Assembly: GCF_900215375.1 (NCBI RefSeq)
Contig: NZ_OBEF01000018.1
Coordinates: forward strand, 36,831 to 100,830
Source: Enterobacter sp. CC120223-11
GTDB taxonomy: Bacteria; Pseudomonadota; Gammaproteobacteria; Enterobacterales; Enterobacteriaceae
Reading direction: 5' to 3'
Length of the DNA stretch: 64,000 nucleotides
Of this stretch, positions 16,775 to 25,514 are shown piece after piece. The stretch's first letter is position 1; the number at the start of each line of letters is the position of its first letter. The position numbers were made by a program, and so were the translations under genes. Below the pieces are notes generated by a model. The model was not told where the DNA came from. It saw nothing but the letters and a program-made list of their open reading frames with translations, and did no database searches.

Positions 16775-17785
16775 ATGGTTAAGGTCGGTATTAACGGTTT
16801 TGGTCGTATCGGGCGCAACGTGTTGCGCGCAGCCCTTGGCAACCCTCAGCTGGAGATTGTGGCGATTAACGATCTCACGGACAGCAAAACCCTGGCGCAC
16901 CTGCTGAAATACGACTCGCTACTGGGGACTTTGCCGGTCAGCGTGGAAGCCGCCGAGGGCCAGCTTCGGGTTGATGGCAAGCCTGTCACCGTCTTCAGCG
17001 AACGCGACCCGGCCAATATTCCCTGGAGCAGCGTTGGCGTGGACATCGTGATTGAGGCCACCGGCTTCTTCACCGACCGTGAAAAAGCGGCGGTGCATAT
17101 CGAACGCGGTGGCGCGAAACGCGTCATCATTTCTGCACCAGGCAAAAACGACGATTTGACCGTGGTGATGGGCGTGAACGACGGCCTGTACGATCCGCAA
17201 AAACACTTTGTCGTCAGCAACGGCAGCTGCACCACTAACGGCCTGGCCCCGGCGGCGCAGGTGCTGCATCAGCACTTTGGCATCGAGCATGGCCTGATGA
17301 ACACCACCCACGCCTACACCAACAGCCAGGCCCTGCATGACCAGCCCGAGAAAGATTTACGTGGCGCAAGAGCCGCAGCGCTCTCCATCGTGCCCTACTC
17401 GAGCGGCGCGGCAAAAGCACTCGGCAAAGTGATCCCCGAACTGGACGGCCGCCTGACGGGCTACTCCCTGCGCGTCCCGGTGCCGGTGGTGTCAATTGTC
17501 GATCTCACAGTTACATTGTCACGTAACGTCACTGCCGAAGAAGTCAACGACGCTTTCCGCCAGGCGGCAGCCTCCGGTCCGCTGAAAGGCATACTGGGCT
17601 ACAGCGATGAACCTCTGGTCTCCAGCGACTATCAGGGCGACCCACGCTCATCGATCATTGATGGCCTGTCGACGCTGGTGATTGGCGGCAACATGGTGAA
17701 AATCCTTGCCTGGTATGACAACGAATGGGGCTTCTCAAACCGACTCGTCGACCTTACGCTGCTGATGGCCAAACACGAACAATAA
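16775..17785 (+). CDS. type I glyceraldehyde-3-phosphate dehydrogenase, second-copy type
   Basis: A 336 aa GAPDH with NAD-binding GINGFGRIGRN, active-site Cys152 (SNGSCTTNG) and His179 (TTHAYT). The residue after CTTN is Gly, where E. coli GapA has Cys. Several segments (PVPVVSIVDLTVTLSRNVTAEE, cited in part) resemble GAPDHs of Gram-positive bacteria and cyanobacteria more than GapA, so this is probably not the housekeeping copy. AINDLTD in the cofactor pocket favours NAD. The start at 16775 follows AAGGAG; a TTG six bases upstream is not needed. It follows a GlxA-type regulator and is closed by a terminator. Confidence 0.88.
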   Translation: MVKVGINGFGRIGRNVLRAALGNPQLEIVAINDLTDSKTLAHLLKYDSLLGTLPVSVEAAEGQLRVDGKPVTVFSERDPANIPWSSVGVDIVIEATGFFTDREKAAVHIERGGAKRVIISAPGKNDDLTVVMGVNDGLYDPQKHFVVSNGSCTTNGLAPAAQVLHQHFGIEHGLMNTTHAYTNSQALHDQPEKDLRGARAAALSIVPYSSGAAKALGKVIPELDGRLTGYSLRVPVPVVSIVDLTVTLSRNVTAEEVNDAFRQAAASGPLKGILGYSDEPLVSSDYQGDPRSSIIDGLSTLVIGGNMVKILAWYDNEWGFSNRLVDLTLLMAKHEQ

Positions 17786-17796
17786 TGCCCGCCACT

Positions 17797-17826
17797 AAGG
17801 GCTTCCGCCTGAGGCGGGAGCCCTTT
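17797..17826 (+). terminator. intrinsic terminator after GAPDH gene
   Basis: AAGGGCTTCCGCC and its near-perfect complement GGCGGGAGCCCTT form a 13-base stem around TGA, followed by a short T stretch, 11 bases past the stop codon. Confidence 0.8.
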
Positions 17827-18114
17827 CCGTCACCCCGCCACTTTCCCCTTCAGCACGTTGCCCGATTGATTTACGGCTTCGCTTATAAATCAAACCGATG
17901 CAGCCAATTATCCGCGTAAATAGCATTGTATTGTTAATCAGGCTATGTAAAATCAGTCCATTCGTACTAAGCACTTGTTAATTATTTTGTGGCACCCCGT
18001 GTCAGGATGTTTTCGCCCGGTAACGGGCTCCCTGTACGTGGTCCACGCCATAAGTCATCTCTCGTTGTAGCGCCGCTCTGGCCGTTGGGCATCAGCCTGT
18101 TTGCAGGGAATATA
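17827..18114 (+). promoter_or_regulatory. long leader with promoter candidate before the SH3 lipoprotein gene
   Basis: No gene is seen in this gap. TTGTAT (17926-17931), 16 bases, TAAAAT (17948-17953) is a possible sigma-70 promoter, leaving a leader of roughly 150 bases. The leader contains a small hairpin GCCCG-GTAA-CGGGC (18015-18028). An in-frame GTG at 17989 would add 42 residues before the signal peptide and was rejected. Confidence 0.35.
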
Positions 18115-18612
18115 ATGAAATTTCGTACTTTATTACCTCTTTTGGTTGTCACCGTGCTGGTCGGTTGTAAAGCCCCTGCACCACAAATGACGGACGACAC
18201 GCTGGTCACAAGCCAGGTGAACGGCGTCACCCTGACCCACCGCTATATTGTGGCCGTACCCCATGAATTTACGCAGGTGAATGCCAGCTATCGCGCGCTC
18301 TACGCCGGTTCGGTGATGAGCAAGCCTGATTTTGGCAGCAAGGTCCTAAGCAAGCTTGAAACCGGCAAGGCTTATACCGTCCTCGGTACCGTAGAAAGCA
18401 GCTGGCTGGCGATTGCCGAAGAAGGCGAGCAGGAGCTGATGGGCTACGTGCCGCCACGCGCCATGGTAAAAAGCGAGCTGTATAGCCAGACGCTGAAAAA
18501 CGATCGCCCTCGCGCCCGCCGGGCCAGCGGTAAAAAAGCGACCTGCGTGAACGTAGACAGCAACAGTAAAGCCTGTCAGAACGCCGACAGCGGCACCTGG
18601 ATCATTAACTGA
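18115..18612 (+). CDS. lipoprotein with SH3-like domain
   Basis: A 165 aa lipoprotein. The signal peptide ends in the lipobox LVGC (Cys18). The region from about 45 to 120 (alternating short strands with GKAYTVLGTVESSWLAIAEEG and GYVPPRAMV) looks like a bacterial SH3 domain. A basic stretch (RPRARRASGKK) precedes a small C-terminal part with two cysteines (CVNVDSNSKAC) that may form a disulfide in the periplasm. The start at 18115 has AGGGA upstream. The same-strand neighbours, an exported protein 29 bases on and a pseudokinase, suggest one operon. I do not recognise a named family member. Confidence 0.75.
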   Translation: MKFRTLLPLLVVTVLVGCKAPAPQMTDDTLVTSQVNGVTLTHRYIVAVPHEFTQVNASYRALYAGSVMSKPDFGSKVLSKLETGKAYTVLGTVESSWLAIAEEGEQELMGYVPPRAMVKSELYSQTLKNDRPRARRASGKKATCVNVDSNSKACQNADSGTWIIN

Positions 18613-18641
18613 TCCGTGTTTGAGATGCGTAAAGGAATTCT

Positions 18642-19592
18642 ATGAAACTCTGGCTTCCGGGTATGGCTTTGCTGCTGGCATCCACTGGCGTATGGGCAGA
18701 GAACTACCGTTTCGTCCAGTCGCCCTCCCAGAAGCTGGATATCTGGATCGATAACATCAAAAGCAACTCGCCGCAGAGCTGGTGCGCGAAAGAGCTACCG
18801 CTGCGCATTGTGGCTAACGGTGACAAAAACCCGACGATCCTCACCGGATTTATGCCTCGCCTGGGGGCATTACTGGAAAGCCAGTGCACCTCTCTGACAC
18901 GCGTTCACTGGCGTATGGAAGATCCTCAGGGCACAACTCTCGCCTTCGGCACTGCCGATCGCGCAAGCGACTGGGAAATCAAAATCACGCCAGTGAATGC
19001 CAGAGACGTGGCCCCCGAGCCATCACAGAGCAATCAGTCAACCCCCGCCGATCGCACACCCTGGCAGGAATTTACTCTCCAGGACGGCTGCCGCCTGCGC
19101 ACCTTCTGGTCTGCCAGTTCAGGCGCATCTGCACTGTTTATTCCCCAGGGCCAATGTGAAAAGGGCGGCTGGTTGAGCGGGCGCAGCGAAGTGATTCAGA
19201 CCGGGCAGAGCGGTGAAAAGCGTCTGCCCATGACCTTTGTTCACGGTTTTCCAGTCAGCGGCCTACGCGAAGGGATTAACGCCGACAGCCTGCTCATCAC
19301 CACGCTGAATAATGAACGCATGGTCGTCAGCAACGAGCAGGCGCCGCAGAGCTGGATGATTCTGCCGTACAAACCCGAACTCAACGCCTGGGCCGCCAGC
19401 GGCACCGTTGCTGTAAAAGTCCCGCGCGAAATGGCAATGGATGAGGCAAGCCTGCAAATTCAGCTCAATCAGGTGCGTAAAGCCTGGGCCAGCTGGATTA
19501 CGCCCAATACGCCGATTAACCTGCTGCTGATCGATTCGCTGCAAACCCAGCTGCGCGATCCGGCGGTCGGCGCATGGCGGACACAGAATTAA
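18642..19592 (+). CDS. exported protein of unknown function
   Basis: A 316 aa protein with a clear Sec signal peptide (about 1-19, ending VWA before ENYRF). The mature part has an N-terminal region with two Cys (SWCAKELPL and ESQCTSL), a Ser/Pro/Gln-rich linker near 125-140 (PEPSQSNQSTPADRTP), and a second globular part with Cys in DGCRLR and GQCEKGG, so two disulfides are plausible. No enzymatic motif is seen. It lies between the SH3 lipoprotein and the pseudokinase genes with gaps of 29 and 31 bases, so a joint envelope function is likely. Confidence 0.65.
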   Translation: MKLWLPGMALLLASTGVWAENYRFVQSPSQKLDIWIDNIKSNSPQSWCAKELPLRIVANGDKNPTILTGFMPRLGALLESQCTSLTRVHWRMEDPQGTTLAFGTADRASDWEIKITPVNARDVAPEPSQSNQSTPADRTPWQEFTLQDGCRLRTFWSASSGASALFIPQGQCEKGGWLSGRSEVIQTGQSGEKRLPMTFVHGFPVSGLREGINADSLLITTLNNERMVVSNEQAPQSWMILPYKPELNAWAASGTVAVKVPREMAMDEASLQIQLNQVRKAWASWITPNTPINLLLIDSLQTQLRDPAVGAWRTQN

Positions 19593-19623
19593 TGTTGTCA
19601 TTTAACCAGCTGAGATCCATAGC

Positions 19624-20991
19624 ATGACAGACAACGATTTCACCCAACGGCCTGCCGATGCTCTGCCAGCGGGTTACCGTTTTGAAGAGTTCGAGATTCA
19701 GGATGTCCTTGACGCCAGCAATGACAACATCGTTTACCGGGCCCAGGATCATCAGTTAGGCAGGCAGGTTGCCATCCGCGAATTTCTGCCTCGTACGCTG
19801 ACTATTCGCAGCGACAGCCAGCGCCTTATGCCGCGCAGCAAGCAGGATCAGCCCGCCTTCCGCGCTGGGCTGGATGGCTTTATTCACGAAGCACGCCAGC
19901 TTGCATGCCTGAACCATCCGAACGTGGTGCAAATACTGCGTTTCTGGACATATAACGAAACCGCCTACGCCGCGACGCCCGTTTACAGCGGCATGAGCCT
20001 GGCAGATCTTTTACAGCACCACCCTGAACGTATCAACGAAGCCTGGCTCCGCCGGATGCTACCGATGCTCTGTGGCGCGCTGGCGGCACTGCATGAGAAA
20101 GGCTTTATTCACTGCCGGCTGTCGCTGAATGCAATCCAGATCCAGGACAACGGTCTGCCGCTGCTGCTCGAATTTGGCGCACTGCGCCAGGCGAGTGAAA
20201 ACGGTGAGGTGAATAAGATGCTGCTCCACCCGGGCTTTACGCCGCTGGAACAGTATTCGGACGATGTGGATAATCCGCCTGGCCCATGGACCGATATCTA
20301 TTCGCTCGGCGCCATCCTCTATACGCTCATCACCGGTAATCGCCCGCCGACCAGCGTAGCGCGCAGCATTCAGGATAACTGCGAGCCCCTGACGCAAAAC
20401 CCGCCTGAAGGCTACTCTCCGACGTTGTTGGCGGCCATCGACCGCTCCCTGGCGCTACGGCCGGAAGACAGACCGCAAAGTATCGAAGAGTTTATCACGC
20501 TTGCCGGGATCGCTCTGAACGACACAGGGCTGTCTCAGCCCGTGCACCAGCCGGGATCGATGCTGATCCCCATCGAACAGAGTGAGCCTGAAGAGTCAGC
20601 AGTTGATCCCTGGTGGAAAGCGCATCGCACCGCGCTGCAAACCGCTGCGGGCGTAGTGGTTGGCCTGGTGGCTGGCGCTCTTATTTTTGGTCGAAGCAGC
20701 TCTTCACCCGTGTCGCAGAGCCCATCCACGCCCGGCGAAACGGTGACATCTTCGGCAAAAACGGCCCCAGCGGCCTCTGCGCCCTCCCGCATCTATCTTC
20801 GCGTGAAGGACGGTGACGAGTTTATGGTCAACGGAAAAGTGCAGAAAATGCCAAACCCGGTCAACGGCTACGTCACCCTGCAGTTGACGCCAGGCCAGTA
20901 TGAGATAACCGTTCGTAACGGCGAGCAGTCACGCAGCGTCACCTTAACCGTCGATAAACCGGGGACGTGGCTGCTCGATCCGCAGCCTTAA
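19624..20991 (+). CDS. membrane-anchored Ser/Thr protein pseudokinase
   Basis: A 455 aa protein with a Hanks-type kinase fold (about 18-297), a membrane segment (about 338-356) and a periplasmic C-terminal domain rich in short beta strands (LRVKDGDEFMVNGKVQ, YEITVRNGEQSRSVTL), resembling a PEGA-type domain. The fold markers are present (Glu89 of helix C, FTPLEQY, TDIYSLGAILYTLITG), but the catalytic residues are not. The glycine-rich loop is replaced by DASNDN, the beta-3 Lys by Arg52 (VAIR), HRD by HCR (163-165) and DFG by EFG (183-185). It is therefore probably inactive and acts as a scaffold or sensor, presumably with the two exported proteins encoded upstream. Confidence 0.8.
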   Translation: MTDNDFTQRPADALPAGYRFEEFEIQDVLDASNDNIVYRAQDHQLGRQVAIREFLPRTLTIRSDSQRLMPRSKQDQPAFRAGLDGFIHEARQLACLNHPNVVQILRFWTYNETAYAATPVYSGMSLADLLQHHPERINEAWLRRMLPMLCGALAALHEKGFIHCRLSLNAIQIQDNGLPLLLEFGALRQASENGEVNKMLLHPGFTPLEQYSDDVDNPPGPWTDIYSLGAILYTLITGNRPPTSVARSIQDNCEPLTQNPPEGYSPTLLAAIDRSLALRPEDRPQSIEEFITLAGIALNDTGLSQPVHQPGSMLIPIEQSEPEESAVDPWWKAHRTALQTAAGVVVGLVAGALIFGRSSSSPVSQSPSTPGETVTSSAKTAPAASAPSRIYLRVKDGDEFMVNGKVQKMPNPVNGYVTLQLTPGQYEITVRNGEQSRSVTLTVDKPGTWLLDPQP

Positions 20992-21007
20992 GATGACGTC
21001 TATCACG

Positions 21008-21043
21008 CAGGCCCGGTCAGGCGTAATCGCCTCCGGGCACTGC
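21008..21043. repeat. REP element
   Basis: AGGCCCGGTCAGGCG-TAAT-CGCCTCCGGGC, a REP-type palindrome, lies between the convergent pseudokinase and NCS1 permease genes. Confidence 0.7.
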
Positions 21044-21049
21044 ATGACA

Positions 21050-22474
21050 TCAAGGGAAAATCGTTTCCTTTGGTAGCGCCCGGCGGTCAAAACGACGCAG
21101 CGCTAAATACAACCCTGCCGTACCAAACCAGCCGATAATCCATGACACGTCATTCCCTGCAAACAGCCAGGTCAGCGATCCGTGAAAGAGTGGGTTTTCG
21201 ATAAACGGCAACTGAATCAGCACGCCGATGACGTACACGCCAATGCCCACCCCATTCCAGTAGCCGTAGCGGCCTTTCGGGTCGAACAGCGCAGGAATAT
21301 CCACCGCCTTGCGGGAAATCAGATAATAGTCAGACAGGCTAATGGCGCTCCACGGCACGAAAAAGGCCAGCAGGAACAGCAGGAAGTGGGTGAAGTGTTT
21401 GAGGAATGCCGGTTCGCTCAGAAGCGCAATCACGCAGGAGATCGCCACCATCAGAACCACGAAAATCACACGGTACGTCTGGCTCAGCGTCACCTGCTGG
21501 CGAAAGCCTGACACAATAGTCGTGAGCGACATAAAGCTGCCGTAGGCATTAAGCGTGGTGAAGGTGATTTTGCCAAAGCAGATGGCGAAATAGATAACCA
21601 TCGCCATAACTTCATTTTTGCCAAGCCCGACGATATAGCTCACCTCATGCCCCGGAAACGCACTTCCGGCAATCGCTGCGGCGATCACCCCAAGCGTCAT
21701 AGAAGCCTGAGTACCCAGCACCGTGCCGCTGAACACGGCGAAGAACGTTTTCCTGCCGGAGACGTTGCGCGGCAGATAGCGGGAGTAATCGGACACGTAA
21801 GGGCAGAAAGCGATTTGCCACGATGACGACAGCGACACCGCCAGCAGGAAGTTTGCCAGCGTGAAGTGGCTGTTCTGCGCCAGTGCGGTGAAGTCTGCCG
21901 CCATCAGCAGCGAGACAAACAGCCAGGCAAACGCCAGCACGCCGACGATGCTCGCCACTTTGCCAAGCTTATGGATGACTTTGTAGCCGAGCACGGCGAT
22001 AACGATAATGATCGCGCTGAAGACGATCATCCCGGCTTCGTTGCTGACCGACAGCAGTCTCGCCATTGCCTGCCCCGCCAGCACCGTGCCGCTGGCAGAA
22101 AAGCCCACGTACATCACGCACACCAGCGCCAGAGGGATCACTGCGCCAAACACGCCAAACTGCGCACGGCTGATGATCATCTGCGGCAGGCCGAGGCGCG
22201 GGCCCTGCAACGCGTGCAGCGACATCACCGCCGCGCCCAGAATTTGCCCGACCAGCAGGCCGATAAGCGACCACACCACGTCGCCACCGAGCACCACCGC
22301 CAGCGCGCCAGTGACGATAGCCGTTATCTGTAAATTCCCGCCAAACCAGAGCGTGAACTGGCTGAAGACGTGGCCGTGCCGTTCGCTGTCCGGAATGTAG
22401 TCAATGGAGCGCGTCTCGCTGATACGCCCTTTACTGCTGCCTGCCCGTTCGTCCGTCGATGAAAATGAAGACAT
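21050..22474 (-). CDS. NCS1-family permease (cytosine/hydantoin type)
   Basis: A 474 aa membrane protein of the nucleobase:cation symporter-1 family (CodB, Mhp1 and relatives), with about 12 hydrophobic segments and the family stretch FTLWFGGNLQITAIVTGALAV at its start. NCS1 proteins carry purines, pyrimidines, hydantoins and related rings. It is the last gene of the six-gene unit starting at 27092, 7 bases after the lyase gene. A cyclic substrate or product of that pathway, for example an imidazole, hydantoin or thiohydantoin, is the likely cargo by context. The start at 22474 was preferred over a longer frame that runs into the lyase gene. Confidence 0.85.
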   Translation of the reverse strand: MSSFSSTDERAGSSKGRISETRSIDYIPDSERHGHVFSQFTLWFGGNLQITAIVTGALAVVLGGDVVWSLIGLLVGQILGAAVMSLHALQGPRLGLPQMIISRAQFGVFGAVIPLALVCVMYVGFSASGTVLAGQAMARLLSVSNEAGMIVFSAIIIVIAVLGYKVIHKLGKVASIVGVLAFAWLFVSLLMAADFTALAQNSHFTLANFLLAVSLSSSWQIAFCPYVSDYSRYLPRNVSGRKTFFAVFSGTVLGTQASMTLGVIAAAIAGSAFPGHEVSYIVGLGKNEVMAMVIYFAICFGKITFTTLNAYGSFMSLTTIVSGFRQQVTLSQTYRVIFVVLMVAISCVIALLSEPAFLKHFTHFLLFLLAFFVPWSAISLSDYYLISRKAVDIPALFDPKGRYGYWNGVGIGVYVIGVLIQLPFIENPLFHGSLTWLFAGNDVSWIIGWFGTAGLYLALRRFDRRALPKETIFP

Positions 22475-22481
22475 GGATGCC

Positions 22482-23981
22482 TCACCAGAATGTCGGTTGA
22501 TGATGTTTGAGGGTGGCCACGGCCTTGCTGATTTCCGGGGCCAGCCAGCGGTCGTCTTCCCATGACGCGACGGCTTCACGCAGCAGCGTCAGGCTGTTAC
22601 GCGTCGCCGGGGCCAGCTTCTCTTTGCCGTGAAAATCCAGAGCCTGCGCTGCCAGCAGGTATTCAATGCCGATGATGTGGTAGAGATTTGCCAGCAGCCG
22701 TTGCAGCTTCAGCGCGCTGCCGGTGCCGAGGCTCAAATGGTCCTCCTGCAACCCGGAGGTGACGAAATTGTCGAGCACCGCAGGCTGTGCCAGCTGCTTG
22801 TTTTCGCCACATAAGGAGGCTGCCACGTATTGGGCGATCATCATTCCCGAATTGACGCCAGGCTTTGCCACCAGAAACGCAGGCAGGCCGCTCACCAGCG
22901 GGTTCACCAGCCGATCCAGACGGCGCTCGGCCATGCTGCCAATCTCCGCCATTGCAATCGCCAGCAGATCGCAGGCCATCGCCACCGATTCACCATGTGG
23001 GTTTGCCTGAGACACCACGCGCCAGTTTTCCGGCGTGCCAAGCACCAGCGGGTTATCGGTGCAGGCGTTCAGCTCCGTTTCAACCTGGATCCGCGCATGG
23101 TCGAACTGATCGCGACAGGCACCGTGCACCTGCGGCATGGATCGCAGGCTCAGCGCATCCTGGGTGCGCACGCCGACGCTTTCCGCCAGCAGCGGGCTGT
23201 CGGCAAGCAGGTTCCGCAGCCTTGCGCCGCTGTACTGAATGCCCGGGCTTGCCTTGAGCGCTAAAATTTCTTCATCGAAAGCGACAAGCTGCCCACGCAG
23301 GGCCTCAAAGCTCATCGCGCCAGTGACATCGGCCCAGCCGAGCAGATGCTGCGCATCGTCCAGCGCCAGGCAGGCCATGCCGGTCATGCACGGCGTGCCG
23401 TTGACCAGGCTCAGGCCCTCTTTCGCGCCAGGATTAATCGGCTTCAGCCCGGCATCGGCCAGCGCCTTAAATGCAGGGACTTTTTCGCCACGCCAGACAA
23501 CGTCGCCCACGCCCATCAGCGCGAGGCCAATGTGCGCCATATGCGAGAGATAGCCGACCGAACCCTGCGAAGGCACCATCGGCGTGATCTGCTGATTGAG
23601 GAACGCCAGCAGTTGATCGACTGTCGAGAGCGAAATCCCGGATTTTCCGTGGCTGTAGTTCGCTATCGCCGCGCACATAATGGCGCGGGTTTGCGCCTCA
23701 TCGAGCAGTTCGCCGACACCGCAGGCATGGCTCAGCAGCGTATTGCGGGAGAGTTGCCCAAGCTGTTCTTCCGCCAGGCTGATGTTGCACAGCGCGCCGA
23801 GCCCGGTATTGACGCCGTATGCCACGTGGCCTGAAGAAACAATCAAATCGACGATTTTGCGGCCCTGCGCAATACGTTCGCGGGCGCTTTCGCTGAGGGT
23901 TAACGTCGCCTTGCCGCGCGCCACGCTCACAACATCCTGCCAGCGTAGCGGCTGGTCGCCCCACTCTACCGTTGCGTTCAC
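22482..23981 (-). CDS. histidine ammonia-lyase homologue lacking the MIO motif; candidate ergothionase
   Basis: A 499 aa HAL/PAL-family protein. Family landmarks are present: YGVNTG with Tyr55, NGTP with Asn194, QDALSLR (274-280), QEDH and CGENK. The segment that normally reads GSVG-ASGDLAPL-SHMA is [10 protein letters not shown] (140-149): the Ala-Ser-Gly that cyclises to the MIO electrophile is deleted. Active-site positions also differ (Leu277 where HAL has Tyr; ANPHGES where HAL has GNFHAEP). MIO is needed to expel ammonia, but ergothionase, a HAL relative, eliminates trimethylamine from ergothioneine without it. Elimination of trimethylamine from ergothioneine or hercynine is therefore the best proposal. 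The start overlaps the ABC ATPase stop (ATGA). Confidence 0.85.
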   Translation of the reverse strand: MNATVEWGDQPLRWQDVVSVARGKATLTLSESARERIAQGRKIVDLIVSSGHVAYGVNTGLGALCNISLAEEQLGQLSRNTLLSHACGVGELLDEAQTRAIMCAAIANYSHGKSGISLSTVDQLLAFLNQQITPMVPSQGSVGYLSHMAHIGLALMGVGDVVWRGEKVPAFKALADAGLKPINPGAKEGLSLVNGTPCMTGMACLALDDAQHLLGWADVTGAMSFEALRGQLVAFDEEILALKASPGIQYSGARLRNLLADSPLLAESVGVRTQDALSLRSMPQVHGACRDQFDHARIQVETELNACTDNPLVLGTPENWRVVSQANPHGESVAMACDLLAIAMAEIGSMAERRLDRLVNPLVSGLPAFLVAKPGVNSGMMIAQYVAASLCGENKQLAQPAVLDNFVTSGLQEDHLSLGTGSALKLQRLLANLYHIIGIEYLLAAQALDFHGKEKLAPATRNSLTLLREAVASWEDDRWLAPEISKAVATLKHHQPTFW

Positions 23982-24772
23982 AGCGACTGCTCCTTCTGGT
24001 AGTGGCTGGAGATAAACTGACGGAAACGCGGCGAGCCCTGTTCACCGAACAGATTGTCCGGCGAGCCTTCGCAGTCGATATTGCCCTGATGCATAAACAC
24101 CACGCGGTTAGAAACGTGACGAGCAAAGCCCAGCTCGTGCGTGACCACCAGCATCGTGCGGCCCTCTTCTGCCAGGCTGCGCATCACCTTCAGCACTTCA
24201 CCCACAAGCTCAGGATCCAGCGCGGAGGTCGGTTCATCAAACAGCATCACTTCCGGATCCATTGCCAGCGCACGAGCGATCGCCACGCGCTGCTGCTGGC
24301 CGCCGGAAAGCTGCGCCGGGTAATAATCTTTGCGGTTCAGCAGGCCAACGCGGTCGAGCAGCTGTTCCGCCTGCTCGATGCAATCTCGCTTGTTGCGTTT
24401 GAGGACGTAGTGCGGGCCTTCAATCACGTTCTGCAGCACCGTCATGTGCGACCAGAGGTTGAAGCTCTGGAAGACCATGCCGAGGCGCGAGCGCAGGTGT
24501 TCAATCTGCTTCGGGTTTGCCGCCAGGCGGTGCCCGCGTGCGTGCTGCTTCATTTCAATCGTTTCGCCGCCCACGCTCACCACGCCTGCATCGGGCGTTT
24601 CGAGCAGATTAATGCAGCGCAGCAGCGTGCTTTTCCCCGAGCCGCTGGCCCCGAGAATCGAAATCACATCGCCCTTGCGGGCCTCGATCGAGATGCCTTT
24701 CAGCACCTCCAGTTGGCCAAAGGACTTCTGAATACCGCTGACCGACAGGGTGACGGGTCGCAACTCTTGCAT
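23978..24772 (-). CDS. polar amino acid-type ABC transporter ATPase
   Basis: A 264 aa ATPase of the HisP/GlnQ/OccP family: Walker [10 protein letters not shown] near 42-50, Q-loop VFQSFNLW, signature LSGGQQQR, Walker B VMLFDEP with the following TSALDPE, and the switch His in VVTHELGF. The length and the insert [17 protein letters not shown] resemble HisP/OccP. It energises the two permeases encoded just upstream (1-base gap), with the binding protein at 26247. Coupling by overlap to the MIO-less lyase indicates that it imports that enzyme's substrate. Confidence 0.92.
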   Translation of the reverse strand: MQELRPVTLSVSGIQKSFGQLEVLKGISIEARKGDVISILGASGSGKSTLLRCINLLETPDAGVVSVGGETIEMKQHARGHRLAANPKQIEHLRSRLGMVFQSFNLWSHMTVLQNVIEGPHYVLKRNKRDCIEQAEQLLDRVGLLNRKDYYPAQLSGGQQQRVAIARALAMDPEVMLFDEPTSALDPELVGEVLKVMRSLAEEGRTMLVVTHELGFARHVSNRVVFMHQGNIDCEGSPDNLFGEQGSPRFRQFISSHYQKEQSL

Positions 24773-24773
24773 G

Positions 24774-25505
24774 TTATTCTCCTTTGGTCGCAGGCTTCAG
24801 CGCGAGAGTGCGCGGGCTCTGGCGGGTGTGCGGCGTGAGACGACGCTCCAGCCACGCATAGAGCTGAACGATAATAAAATTGAGGATCAGGTAGATGGCC
24901 GCAGCGCAGAGGAACACCTCCATGGTGCGGTAGGTGCGCTGAATGATCTGCTGCGCCACGCCGGTCACGTCCCAGACGGTGACGAGGCTCGCCAGCGCCG
25001 TCGATTTCACCAGCAGAATCGCTTCGGTAGAGTACGCCGGGAGCGCATAGCGCAGCATCACCGGGGCGATAATGCGTCGCAGCAGCAGCCAACGCGACAT
25101 GCCGCAGGCGCGCCCGGCCTCAATTTGCCCGGAGGGGATCGCCAGCAGGCCGCCGCGCAGAATTTCTGCCGTGTACGCCGCAGTGCAAAGCGAAAGCGCC
25201 AGCACCGCACAGATAAAAGGTTCGCGCAGCAGCGGCCACATAAAGCTGTGGCGGATCACGCCGAACTGCCCGAGGCCGTAATAGACCAGGAACAGCTGAA
25301 TCATCAGCGGCGAGCCGCGAAATACCAGAATGTAGCCGCGTGCAAAACCGCTCAGCGCTCGCCATGAGCTCATGCGCATCGCCAGAATACCCAGCGCCAG
25401 CAGGCCGCCGAGCAGGAAGGCGCAGATAAACAGCCCGAGCGTGACCGGTAGCGCGGCGCTCAGTTTCAGAAACGTGTCGCTAAGAAAAGCTAAATCGATA
25501 GCCAT
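24774..25505 (-). CDS. ABC transporter permease (HisM/OccM type)
   Basis: A 243 aa inner-membrane permease of the polar amino acid uptake family, with about 5 membrane segments and the EAA loop [20 protein letters not shown]. It pairs with the permease gene at 25515 to form the heterodimeric channel and contacts the ATPase encoded 1 base downstream. Confidence 0.9.
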   Translation of the reverse strand: MAIDLAFLSDTFLKLSAALPVTLGLFICAFLLGGLLALGILAMRMSSWRALSGFARGYILVFRGSPLMIQLFLVYYGLGQFGVIRHSFMWPLLREPFICAVLALSLCTAAYTAEILRGGLLAIPSGQIEAGRACGMSRWLLLRRIIAPVMLRYALPAYSTEAILLVKSTALASLVTVWDVTGVAQQIIQRTYRTMEVFLCAAAIYLILNFIIVQLYAWLERRLTPHTRQSPRTLALKPATKGE

Positions 25506-25514
25506 ATGCGCTCC

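Noticed and set aside
22482..23981. Canonical histidine ammonia-lyase (hutH)
   Set aside because: The MIO-forming Ala-Ser-Gly is missing and no hutI/hutG/hutC is nearby, so a plain hut operon is not supported.
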